A DNA stretch of 64,000 nt from Notolepis coatsorum (lineage: Eukaryota > Chordata > Actinopteri > Aulopiformes > Paralepididae), in assembly GCA_963971535.1 (NCBI GenBank), contig CAXASK010002155.1:1-64000 (forward strand). Reading direction: 5' to 3'. Position numbers and translations under genes: made by a program. Numbering within the stretch: position 1 is the stretch's first letter; every line of letters starts with the position of its first letter. Shown here piece by piece: positions 23,743 to 34,352 of this stretch. A model generated the notes under the pieces. It did not search any database and was not told the origin of the DNA. It saw nothing but the letters and a program-made list of their open reading frames with translations.

Positions 23743-24312
23743 GCAGAAGAGATGTGGTTTCAGAGTAGCAGTCAGGGAGGGAGCTGAGAAAGATCGTTGT
23801 TATTTGGGGCTTTTTGTGATTTTACATAAATTTACATGCGTCTTTGTATATATTTGTCCTGAATCAACCCTCCCACCTCCCTCGGGAGTATTTGCATAGC
23901 CTGCCATACACTGTGATTGTGTGATAGCATAAATCATATCGAACAGCGCACCGTGGTCGAATGAAACGTGTGAGATATCCATAATCTAGGCCTGTGTTAT
24001 CTTACCTACCGGGGAGAAGTTCTCCCTTCCTGGCGGTGTTGTTATTTCCCCGCGTGGTCCTCATTAGAGCTGGACTACTGTGTGACGTCACGTAGGGAAG
24101 AGAGAGAAGGGGTTGGTTGGAACTGATGCATCATTGTGGTTAATTAGGGACATGATTCTCTGCGGCATCGCCGAAATAAAGCAATCAGAATGAGAGTGGA
24201 ATTAGAATTCAGAGGAGAGCAGCGGTGGTGGCATGGGGAGCCTCCAGATCTGTTCCATTACGCATGAAATTCAGAAAGATGGCATCTCTGTCAATCACAC
24301 AGTCTAACGGCC
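23743..24312. other. unique-looking DNA, no gene seen
   Basis: A CRE-like TGACGTCA lies at about 24083. No exon is visible to make it meaningful. Confidence 0.35.
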
Positions 24313-24383
24313 TTCATTGTGTGTGTCTGTGTGTGTGCACGTGTATTTCCATGGGCCTACATCATGTGTGTGTGTGCGTGTGC

Positions 24384-24445
<62 letters not shown>

Positions 24446-24454
24446 GTGTGTGTA
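24313..24454. repeat. compound (TG)n/(CG)n microsatellite
   Basis: TG units with TGCG stretches. Confidence 0.93.
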
Positions 24455-24811
24455 TATTAATAAAACAAAGGCCATGCATCACACACGCTGTGAAGTCTTC
24501 ATCGAGCACGGTAACCGAGCGTACACCGCGGCTATGTGGGACACGTGTTTAATCACTCGTACCGTCTCCACCGCTGCTCCGCCGCGGCTCCGGTATATCT
24601 CACCCAGTCGGGCCACTCCGTAAGCTACACTTTTCACTGTATTAGCCTGCAGGAATTAAATCAGATTCATGACAGGCACCTGTGGGACCCCGCTGGCCCA
24701 GCATGCGAGGCTGGTATTATCATTTCACTTGACGGCAACGACCACCACATCCCATGCTAATGCAATACCTTCAGCCTGTGTGCTCAGTGTGGCGTCAGAG
24801 GAGCACGTCTC
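24455..24811. other. unique-looking DNA, no gene seen
   Basis: No frame with clear exon character. Confidence 0.35.
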
Positions 24812-24819
24812 TCTCTCTC

Positions 24820-24870
<51 letters not shown>
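24812..24870. repeat. (CT)n microsatellite
   Basis: About 29 CT units with one CG interruption. Confidence 0.95.
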
Positions 24871-24875
<5 letters not shown>

Positions 24876-25051
24876 CCCAGCCAAGGCCACACTGAAGACA
24901 TTATGTGCATAAGAAGCCGTCTATCCGATGGCAGTCAGAATGCTGGAGGGCAGAGAGGAAGGGAAGTGATGTTCGGGACAAACCGATCATGATCGCTGAG
25001 TTGTTAAATCACAATGTTGTTATTTGTAATTACGTAGCATTTGTCTTTATA

Positions 25052-27023
25052 TCCACACATCAGCCTGCCTTAGAGTCTTTATATCCACACATCAGCCTGC
25101 CCGAGAGAGTCTTTATATCTACATATCAGCCTGCCCGAGAGAGTCTTTATATCTACATATCAGCCTGCCCAAGAGAGTCTTTATATCTACATATCAGCCT
25201 GCCAGAGAGTCCTTATATCTACACATCAACCTGCCAGAGAGTCTTTATATCTACACATTAGCCTGCCCGAGAGAGTCTTTATATCTACATATCAGCCTGC
25301 CCAAGAGAGTCTTTATATCTACATATCAGCCTGCCCAAGAGAGTCTTTATATCTACATATCAGCCTGCCCAAGAGAGTCTTTATATCTACATATCAGCCA
25401 GCCTGAGAGTGTTTATATCTACACATCAGCCTGCCTTAGAGTCTTTATATCCACACATCAGCCTGCCAGAGAGAGTCTTTATATCTACATATCAGCCTGC
25501 AAGAGAGAGTCTTTATATCTACATATCAGCCTGCCAGAGAGTCCTTATATCTACACATCAACCTGCCAGAGAGTCTTTATATCTACACATTAGCCTGCCC
25601 GAGAGAGTCTTTATATCTACATATCAGCCTGCCCAAGAGAGTCTTTATATCTACATATCAGCCTGCCCAAGAGAGTCTTTATATCTACATATCAGCCTGC
25701 CTGAGAGTGTTTATATCTACACATCAGCCTGCCTTAGAGTCTTTATATCCACACATCAGCCTGCCAGAGAGAGTCTTTATATCTACATATCAGCCTGCAA
25801 GAGAGAGTCTTTATATCTACATATCAACCTGCCCAGAGAGTCTTTATATCTACACATCAACCTGCCTGAGAGAGTCTTATATCTACACATCAGCCTGCAA
25901 GACAGAGTCTTTATATCTACACATCAGCCTGCCCAAGAGAGTCTTTATATCTACACATCAGCCTGCCCAAGAGTCTTTATATCTACACATCAACCTGCCT
26001 GAGAGAGTCTTATATCTACACATCAGCCTGCCCAAGAGAGTCTTTATATCTACACATCAGCCTGCCCGAGAGTCTTTATATCTACATATCAGCCTGCCCG
26101 AGAGAGTCTTTATATCTACATATCAACCTGCCCAAGAGTCTTTATATCTACACATCAACCTGCCCGAGAGTCTTTATATCTACATATCAGCCTGCCTGAG
26201 AGAGTCTTTATATCTACACATCAACCTGCCAGAGAGTCTTTATATCTACATATCAGCCTGCCTGAGAGAGTCTTTATATCTACACATCAACCTGCCCAAG
26301 AGTCTTTATATCTACACATCAACCTGCCCGAGAGTCTTTATATCTACATATCAGCCTGCCTGAGAGAGTCTTTATATCTACACATCAACCTGCCCAAGAG
26401 TCTTTATATCTACACATCAACCTGCCCGAGAGTCTTTATATCTACATATCAGCCTGCCTGAGAGAGTCTTTATATCTACACATCAACCTGCCAGAGAGTC
26501 TTTATATCTACATATCAGCCTGCCTGAGAGAGTCTTTATATCTACACATCAACCTGCCTGAGAGGGTCTTTATATCTACACATCAACCTGCCAGAGAGAG
26601 TCTTTATATCTACATATCAGCCTGCCAGAGAGAGTCTTTATATCTACACATCAGCCTGCCCGAGAGAGTCTTTATATCTACATATCAGCCTGCCCGAGAG
26701 AGTCTTTATATCTACACATCAACCTGCCAGAGAGTCTTTATATCTACACATCAACCTGCCCGAGAGAGTCTTTATATCTACATATCAACCTGCCTGAGAG
26801 AGTCTTTATATCTACATATCAGCCTGCAAGAGAGAGTCTTTATATCTACACATCAACCTGCCAGAGAGAGTCTTTATATCTACACATCAACCTGCCTGAG
26901 AGAGTCTTTATATCTACACATCAACCTGCCCGAGATAATCTTTATATCTACATATCAGCCTGCCAGAGAGAGTCTTTATATCTACACATCAACCTGCCTG
27001 AGAGAGTCTTTATATCTACACAT
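25052..27023. repeat. 31-34-bp minisatellite, left part
   Basis: About 60 copies of a unit such as AGCCTGCCCGAGAGAGTCTT + TATATCTACATATC. Variants have CAGCCTGCC or CAACCTGCC, ACACAT or ACATAT, and 2-3-bp length changes in the GAGAG part. Higher-order repetition is visible, since blocks near 25060-25440 reappear near 25410-25740. Long frames across it (ESLYIYISACPR type) are by-products. Confidence 0.96.
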
Positions 27024-28330
27024 ATCTTCTCTCCTTCCTTTCTAAAACACTTGAACGTGCTGTATCCAACCAACTTACTACTTATCTCTTACAGAATGAC
27101 CTCCTAGACCCTAATCAGTCAGGCTTCAGGACTGGTCACTCCACAGAGACAGCCCTCATTGCGGTCACAGAGGCACTTCACTTAGCAAAAGCGAAAGGCC
27201 TCTCCTCTGTCCTGATTCTCCTAGATCTATCTGCAGCCTTCGACACAGTCAACCACCAGATCCTCCTTGCGGCCCTCGCAGGAATGGGAGTGGCTGGCTC
27301 TGCGCTGACATGGCTGTCATCATACCTCAATGACCGCTCCTACCAAGTGTCATGGAGAGGGACCCTGTCGGCCACCCGCCCCCTGCGGACGGGTGTCCCC
27401 CAGGGCTCGGTTTTAGGACCCCTTCTCTTCTCCCTCTACACTAAATCACTGGGTAACATTATCACGTCTCATGGCTTCTCCTACCATTGTTATGCCGACG
27501 ATACTCAACTCTTCCTCTCCTTCCCTCCCTCAGATATCCACGTCTCTGTGCGGATCTCGGCCTGTCTGTCCGACATCTCAGCCTGGATGACGTCCAACCA
27601 CCTCAAACTGAACCTAAGCAAAACAGAATTGCTCCACCTGCCGGCCAAATCCTCCCCCCTAACCGACCTTTCAATCACAGTCGAGAATGCAGCTGTGACT
27701 GCGTCCCCGACCGCCAAGAACCTTGGTGTTGTCCTCGACGACCAATTGAACTTCTCTGCTCACATCGCAGCGACGACCAGAACCTGCCGATTCCTCCTGA
27801 GCAATGTCAGAAGGATACGCCCCTTCCTGACAAAAGAAGCCACCCAACTCCTCGTCCAATCAACAGTCATCTCCCGCCTCGACTACTGCAATGCACTGCT
27901 CGCTGGCCTCCCGGCCACTGCCACTAAGCCTCTTCAACTCATTCAGAACGCAGCGGCCCGCCTGATCTCAAACCTACCGAAGTCGGCCCATGTCACCCCA
28001 CTTCTTAGGGACCTGCACTGGCTCCCCATTGCTGCACGAATCCGCTTCAAGGCCCTCGACCTAGCATACCGTGCGGCAAAGGGAACCGCTCCCGCCTACC
28101 TCCGGTCAATGGTCTCTAACTACACACCCTCAAGACCCCTACGCTCTGCATCTTCTGGCCGCCTCAGACCTACTCCTATCCAAGCTCCGGGAGGGTCATC
28201 AAAGAGAAGTCGCATATTCTCAGTCCTTGCCCCACAATGGTGGAATGAACTACCCACCCCAGTTAGGACAGCCGAATCACGTCCAATCTTTCGCCGTCGA
28301 CTAAAGACGCACTTCTTCAACCATTATCTG

Positions 28331-28336
<6 letters not shown>
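27023..28336 (+). pseudogene. L2-like reverse transcriptase, 5'-truncated ORF
   Basis: One uninterrupted frame of about 437 codons begins at the insertion junction, so the true start is lost with the 5' truncation. It opens with SFLSKTLERAVSNQL, then GFRTGHSTETALIAVTEALH and LDLSAAFDTVNHQILL (RT motif A, with the catalytic Asp). GVPQGSVLGPLLFSLYT (motif B) follows, then YHCYADDTQLFLSF (catalytic YADD, 27491-27502). The C-terminal region includes RLDYCNALLAGLPA and LHWLPIAARIRFKAL, ending RRRLKTHFFNHYLN. The endonuclease and N-terminal RT region are absent, so it could not retrotranspose. The clean frame indicates a recent insertion. L2 assignment rests on motif style and could be another CR1/L2-group clade. 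Confidence 0.9.
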
Positions 28337-28366
<30 letters not shown>

Positions 28367-28553
28367 AACCCTAACTAACCGTACTGTCATGCACTTGTCC
28401 TAATAAACTAACCTACACTGTAGCACTCAACACTTTGATGAACATTGTTGCTCAGCTGATAGAGTTGTGCCCTTCCTGATGGCTTGTCGTACAGAACTTG
28501 TAAGTCGCTTTGGATAAAAGCGTCAGCTAAATGACTAAATGTAAATGTAAATG
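27024..28553 (+). mobile_element. 5'-truncated L2-like LINE inside the minisatellite
   Basis: It is flanked by a 7-bp direct repeat TACACAT (27017-27023 and 28554-28560), and the minisatellite continues on both sides. The 3' end has a ~32-bp A tract at 28336-28364, then CTTGTAAGTCGCTTTGGATA and a short (ATGTAA)n tail. The 5' truncation, short target duplication and repeat tail fit target-primed integration. It is the best-preserved of the L2 copies in the window. Confidence 0.93.
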
Positions 28554-29008
28554 TACACATCAACCTGCCTGAGAGAGTCTTTATATCTACACATCAGCCT
28601 GCCCGAGAGAGTCTTTATATCTACACATCAGCCTGCCAGAGAGAGTCTTTATATCTACATATCAGCCTGCCAGAGAGAGTCTTTATATCTACACATCAAC
28701 CTGCCAGAGAGAGTCTTTATATCTACATATCAGCCTGCCAGAGAGAGTCTTTATATCTACACATCAGCCTGCCTGAGAGAGTCTTTATATCTACACATCA
28801 GCCTGCCAAAGAGAGTCTTTATATCTACATATCAGCCTGCCAGAGAGTCTTTATATCTACATATCAGCCTGCCCAAGAGAGTCTTTATATCTACACATCA
28901 GCCTGCCCGAGAGAGTCTTTATATCTACACATCAGCCTGCCCCGAGAGAGTCTTTATATCTACACATCAACCTGCCAGAGAGAGTCTTTATATCTACACA
29001 TCAGTGTC
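28554..29008. repeat. 31-34-bp minisatellite, right part
   Basis: Continuation of the 25052-27023 array after the L2 insertion, about 14 units, ending in unique DNA. Confidence 0.95.
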
Positions 29009-29511
29009 TAAATGGTGGAATGGAGATGATTTATATTCTTTCATTTCATTCTTTATTTGTCATCACAATGAGAGAAAGCAGTGACTCCTATCCCAATGCT
29101 TATGGTTTCAGTGAAAGATATCTTACAAAATGCTGAGGATATTTTTTTTTACAGTACAATAAAGATATTGGTGTGTGTTGTGGTGATATTCTGGACGTAC
29201 CATGGTTGTTGTTTTATTTCTAGATGATAGATGGCAATGTTGCTCTTCCATAGAATCCTGTCTAGTTCAGTTTGAACAGTTGTGTCAGTATTCCCCAAAT
29301 AATAATAAAAACTGAACCGTTTGCCTACATAAATAAGATATCACATGAATATGGAATTTATCTGGTTTCATTGTATGTATTATTGATAACCAGGAAGCAC
29401 AAATACAGGAGTCATGTTCTTTGAGTACATTATAATAAGTGTATTTATATTCTTGAAATGTAGGACTTGGAAAATAAGCTTTGTGTCTGAGATCCTTTTG
29501 TAACTCAAAAC
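29009..29511. other. unique-looking AT-rich DNA, no gene seen
   Basis: CATTCTTTATTTGTCATCACAATG at 29048-29071 resembles the retroelement tail at 39588. Nothing else recognised. Confidence 0.35.
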
Positions 29512-29748
29512 ACAAGTCTGATTCACTTCAGCACAAGTCTGATTCACTTCAGCACAAGTCTGATTCACTTCAGCACAAGTCCGATTCACTTCAGCACAAG
29601 TCTGATTCACTTCAGCACAAGTCCGATTCACTTCAGCACAAGTCTGATTCACTTCAGCACAAGTCCGATTCACTTCAGCACAAGTCTGATTCACTTCAGC
29701 ACAAGTCCGATTCACTTCAGCACAAGTCCGATTCACTTCTGCACACGT
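29512..29748. repeat. 21-bp minisatellite, about 11 copies
   Basis: Unit CACAAGTCTGATTCACTTCAG with T/C variation at one site (TCTGAT/TCCGAT). As 21 is a multiple of three, one frame repeats HKSDSLQ and the opposite strand NRTCAEV. The flanks look non-coding. Confidence 0.95.
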
Positions 29749-29906
29749 CCAATTACCACTAACTTGTACAGCTCCATTTACAGTAAACTAATTTCTATCT
29801 GTCACTCAATATTAGAATATCCTGTCACTGTAATGAGTTTGAGAATTGAAAAAAATAATATATACAATTCTTAAAACGCCTTTCTGAGTTATTTTTGCCT
29901 GCATTT

Positions 29907-30253
29907 AGACCTGATTTGGGACTTTAAACATTTAGATGTGATTTGGGACTTTAAACAGTAAGTTGCTCTATGAGTTACTGTATGTGATTTGATACTTTAA
30001 ATTGTAAGTTGTTCTATGAGTGATGTGATTTGGGACTTTAAACATTTAGATGTGATTTGGGACTTTACAGTAAACATTTAGATGTGATTTGGGACTTTAA
30101 ACATTTAGATTTGATTTGGGACTTTAAACATTTAGATGTGATTTGGAACTTTAAACATTTAGATGTGATTTGGGACTTTAAACATTTAGACGTGATTTGG
30201 GACTTTAAACATTTAGATGTGATTTGGGACTTTAAACAGTAAGTTGTTCTATG
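29907..30253. repeat. 27-bp minisatellite, left part
   Basis: About ten irregular copies of GATGTGATTTGGGACTTTAA + ACATTTA, some with AGTAAGTTGTTCTATG inserts. The array resumes at 38255, beyond an 8-kb nested insertion. Confidence 0.9.
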
Positions 30254-30281
30254 GGTGGTGTCACGGTTCCTACCTGGCTTT

Positions 30282-30381
<100 letters not shown>

Positions 30382-31129
30382 CCCTGCCTGCCTGACAAAC
30401 TCTCCTTGCCTTTCCCGGAACATATGAGGACCTGTACCCGCTCTGATCCCTGCCTGGCTAACTCCCCTGTACCCGCTCTGACCCCTGCCTGGCTAACTCC
30501 CCTGTACCCGCTCTGACCCCTGCCTGGCTGACTACTCCGTTCCCGTGTATCGACCCCTGCCTGTCTGCAAGGCCAGATTAAGACTTCAGAGGCCCCTGGG
30601 CCAGATTCTTGTGGAGGCCCCCCCACACACACATACACGTGCACGCACGCACAGTGGCGTTTTTATATGTCACTTTATAAAATATATAGAATATTTAGAA
30701 GTGGTGGGCTCTGAGGGCCAAGCTAAAAGGACTTTGATCACCCCTGCCCACTTTGACAACCTAGGATGGCTTAGAGTAGACGACAGAGTACAGCAACTTG
30801 CAATGGGCCAGGTCTACAAGATACACTACACGACCAAGGTACTAGGGCGGGCCATACTTTTTTTTTTGGAAAATCAATCGAGTGAGGTGTCTAAAATATG
30901 TGTTTTTTTGTGGGGAATTCAAATATGGGATTATTTTTCTAATCGGATAACTCCTACCTACATTGTTTTGGATTTCAAAATGGCCGATTTGACCATTTTT
31001 CACCCCTTGGCCATACATGGATGCCAACATGAATCTGAAGGAAATCCTAACATGCAAGGTGTCTAAATGATGTGTTTCTTAATGGGGAATTCAAATATGA
31101 GTTCATTTTTGGGATAGGATAACTCTAAC

Positions 31130-31942
31130 GACCAGTTGAACTTCTCTGCTCACATCGCAGCGACAACCAGAACCTGCAGATTCCTCCTGAGCAACGTCAG
31201 AAGGATACGCCCATTCCTGACAAAAGAAGCCACCCAACTCCTCGTCCAATCAACAGTCATCTCCCGCCTCGACTACTGCAACGCACTGCTAGCTGGCCTC
31301 CCGGCCACTGCCACCAAGCCTCTTCAACTCATTCAAAACGCAGCGGCCCGCCTGATCTCAAACCTACCGAAGTCGGCCCATGTCACCCCACTTCTTAGGG
31401 ACCTGCACTGGCTCCCCATTGCTGCACGTATCCGCTTCAAGGCCCTCGGAGTCGACCTAGCATACCGTGCGGCAAAGGGAACCGCTCCCGCCTACCTCCG
31501 GTCAATGGTCTCTAACTACACACCCTCAAGACCCCTACGCTCTGCATCTTCTGGCCGCCTCAGATCTACTCCTATCCAAGCTCCCGGAGGGTCATCAAAG
31601 AGAAGCCGCCTATTCTCAGTCCTTGCCCCACAATGGTGGAATGAACTACCCATCCCAGTTAGGACAGCCGAATCCCGTCCAATCTTTCGCCGTCGACTAA
31701 AGACTCACTTCTTCAACCATTATCTGAAATGATAAAAAAAAAAAAAAAAAAATCTAACCCCGACTAACCTTACTGTCATGCACTTGTCCTAATAAACTAA
31801 CCTACACTGTAACACGCAACACTTTGATGAACATTGTTACTCAGCTGATAGAGTTATACCCTTCTTGCTGTCTTGTCGCACAGAACTTGTAAGTCGCTTT
31901 GGATAAAAGCGTCAGCTAAATGACTAAATGTAAATGTAAATG
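31130..31942 (+). mobile_element. 5'-truncated L2-like LINE nested in the left arm
   Basis: It starts in frame at DQLNFSAHIAATTRTCRFLL and ends with a 3' tail identical in type to 28420-28553, including (ATGTAA)n. The interrupted host sequence ACTCTAACCTACATC can be restored if TAAC (31126-31129 and 31943-31946) is the target duplication. It is nearly identical to the 27024 copy, indicating recent activity of one subfamily. Confidence 0.9.
31136..31732 (+). pseudogene. L2-like RT C-terminal fragment
   Basis: Open frame of 198 codons with RLDYCNALLAGLPATATKPL, LHWLPIAARIRFKALGVDLA and RRRLKTHFFNHYLK. It has a 2-codon insertion (GV) relative to the 27023 copy. No RT catalytic residues are included. 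Confidence 0.9.
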
Positions 31943-32578
31943 TAACCTACATCATTTTGGATTTCAAAATGGCCGATTTTACAATTTTTCACCCCTTGGC
32001 CATACATGGATGCCAACATGAATCTGAAGGAAATCCTAACATGCAAGGTGTCTAAATGATGTGTTTCTTAATGGGGAATTCAAATATGAGGTAATTTTTG
32101 GGATAGGATAAATATAACCTGCATAATTTTGGATTTCAAAATGGCTGATTTTACCATTTGAACCCATTGGTATTGTATTACAAAATTGCAAATATAAAAA
32201 ATATATGGGAAATCATTTATAATGACAAAGCCATCAAATTTATTAACAAGTGAACTGTATATAACTGGATACAACTCCAAAGATCAATAATAATAATACT
32301 AACAATAATAAATTGTATTTGTAATGCACACAAACACCTAAGTGCTAAATCTCGATCTCCTGACTTCTTGAACTTTGCCAGGTTCCAATATCTTGATTGG
32401 ACTCATTCTTGGATGGCAAGATCTCCTACTATACTGCTTTAGCCACCAACCTACAAACACAAACTTAAAGTCAACGTCAGCCATAAATAGGTGAGCTCTT
32501 TCCAGAACTACTCAGCAGAAACCTCTGTAACCATTTTAACAAACGTCTCAATGTATTGAGAAAATCCATGGGGCTCCA

Positions 32579-34334
32579 TCAATCCTCTATCTTCTTAAAT
32601 TTGATCAGGTTGCACAAGTCCTGCTTGGATTCATTCTTGGACATCAGCCTCCTGCTGGTCTCCTGAGCCCTGATCCCTCCATCCCTTTTTTCTTGTGAAA
32701 AGTACTTAGCAGAGGCCTCAGTCACCATTTTAACAACCCTCTCGATGCTTTGTGTGTGGCAAGGCCAGTCGAGAACCTCCATGGGGGTGTTGATTAAGTT
32801 CTTCACCTCGGAGGTGCTTAGGGAGCAGGTGAGAGGTGGCTCTGACAAATCTTCTGACCAGCTGATTAAGCCACCAATGCTGGAAGCGTCACTATTGATG
32901 TGATGTGTTCTTCTGATCCTGACACAGGAGTCTCCCAGCTGAGTGTCTGGATCCCCCTCTCCCCTGATGGCCAGGATTCTCTCCACCCCCTCAATTCTCT
33001 CTTTTTGATCCTCAGAGCACAGCAGTGTTTGGAGGATGGCTTCACTGTGGGCATACCAAGCAGATCTTCTCATAGTTGGCATCACAACATCCAGCACCTC
33101 CTTCCTCTGAGACTTGAGGCAGTCCAGCTGAAACAGGATGTGCCTAGGCCCTTTGATCCAGGAGTGCTTGACCTTCATGTTGAACCAACATGGATAATAC
33201 ACTCCAATGATGAATTCCACAATGCATTGTAGATTATTCAGGTTCTTTCTTTTAAGTTGATGCTTTGACACCCAGAGCCTGGAGTCTGTTTGCTGTGGTG
33301 AGCCAGCGGCTGTGGTTTACCGGTCCAATCTCCAGCAGAGCCAGCCTTGCAGAAAGCACTCCATCCCTGATTGCACAGACCAGCTTATAGCCATAGTGTT
33401 GATCAGTTGAGAGATCTTGAATGATCTTCTCAGGCAGCTTGATCAGCGGAGGGCCAAGAAAGATCCTGGTGAAGTTAGGATTGATCTCCAAGTCTGTAAC
33501 AGAATCAAGGAGCTGTCCTATTGGCCCAGACAATTTGTTGTCTGACAGAGTAGCCCCATCAACTTCAACAATGAGACGGCGCAGTGGAAGTTCACCAGTG
33601 TGCAGGTTGCACACCAACCAGACCAGCTTTCTCCCCAGGTGCAGCTCCAGCTTCCGCATTACACCTGCCTTCACTCCAGTGTTGACATTGGTCGAGTCTC
33701 CTCCAATGGCCCACAAGGTCTTATCAGAACCTCTCTCGTTCAGCCAGGCAAACAGGACCTTAGCAATCTTCTCTGCATGGGACTCCTCTTTAGTTGCTTT
33801 CTCTGGTGTAAAGTGGAACAGATAGTTGCTGCCAGGCTCACTAGCAACACTATAGTGTTCTTCCTTGATCTTTGCAGGAAAAGATTGGTCACTGCCCTCA
33901 GCTTCCATCATCACATTGGTCATGTCAATCCGCCCATCAAAGAGGATACAGGAGATCCCCCCCTCCTCCCTGCACTTCTCCTCAAACTCTTCCCCCAGCT
34001 CTTGCATCAACTTTTCTTGTGCTCTCTTAACCTTGTTCTTATCAATCACTTTACTTGTGTCATCTTCTAAGATGAGTCCTGCATCAATCAGAGCTGCAGT
34101 TGCTATAGCTGCAGTTGGCCTTAGACCTATGCCATACCTTACACTAGCAAGGGCGATGTTTGGAATCTCATCATAATTTTTCCGTAGCTTTGCTGAAGCT
34201 GCAGGGTCAGTTTCAGGAATGAGCTCAACTTCAGGGACTGTAAGGAAGCTCTCAACATCCTTCCTGGCAACCTTGTCTGCTGCTGCAAAGCTTTCTTCTT
34301 TGCCCCTTCTCCTTTTCTCTGCCTTCTTTTCCAT
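32579..34334 (-). pseudogene. transposase-like protein of the long-TIR element, frameshifted
   Basis: The first frame runs from an ATG at 34334 (MEKKAEKRRRGKEES) to a stop at 33252, about 360 residues. A second frame, 33271-32579, continues the same protein for about 230 residues, so one frameshift near 33265 separates the halves (about 585 residues in all). Motifs in order: basic N-terminus; CILFDGRIDMTN (Asp near 133); AIGGDSTNVNTGVKAG (Asp near 213); WLVCNLHTGELPLRRLI; STDQHYGY; NHSRWLTTANRL near 340. The second frame has YYPCWFNMKVKHSWIKG, PCHTQSIERVVKMVTEAS and RDGGIRAQETSRRLMSK. The D…D…C-H…RW order resembles the RNase H-like fold of hAT-type transposases. From memory it also resembles unannotated proteins widespread in arthropods and cnidarians. 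The last codons lie inside the left inverted arm. A functional transposase is unlikely unless the frame change is programmed. Confidence 0.75.
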
Positions 34335-34352
34335 CCCCTGCCTTTCCAATGT

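Larger units (their letters stand above)
30843..32599. repeat. left inverted arm with three 172-bp-spaced repeats
   Basis: TTTCAAAATGGC occurs near 30974, 31964 and 32135. After subtracting the nested L2 (813 bp plus 4-bp duplication) the spacing is about 172 bp. The arm's inner end is CTATCTTCTTAAA at 32587-32599. Confidence 0.88.

Noticed and set aside
24083-24090. CRE-like TGACGTCA as a promoter element
   Set aside because: An 8-bp match without a nearby exon, TATA box or transcript evidence is expected by chance in 64 kb.
25409-26363. Frames of about 200 codons repeating ESLYIYISACPR
   Set aside because: By-product of the 31-34-bp minisatellite. Frames switch whenever unit length changes.
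25052-29008. CRISPR-like regular repeats
   Set aside because: Units abut without unique spacers and the genome is eukaryotic. It is a minisatellite.
33421-34176. Plus-strand frames opposite the transposase-like gene
   Set aside because: Shadows. The minus-strand frame has the coherent motifs and continues across the frameshift.
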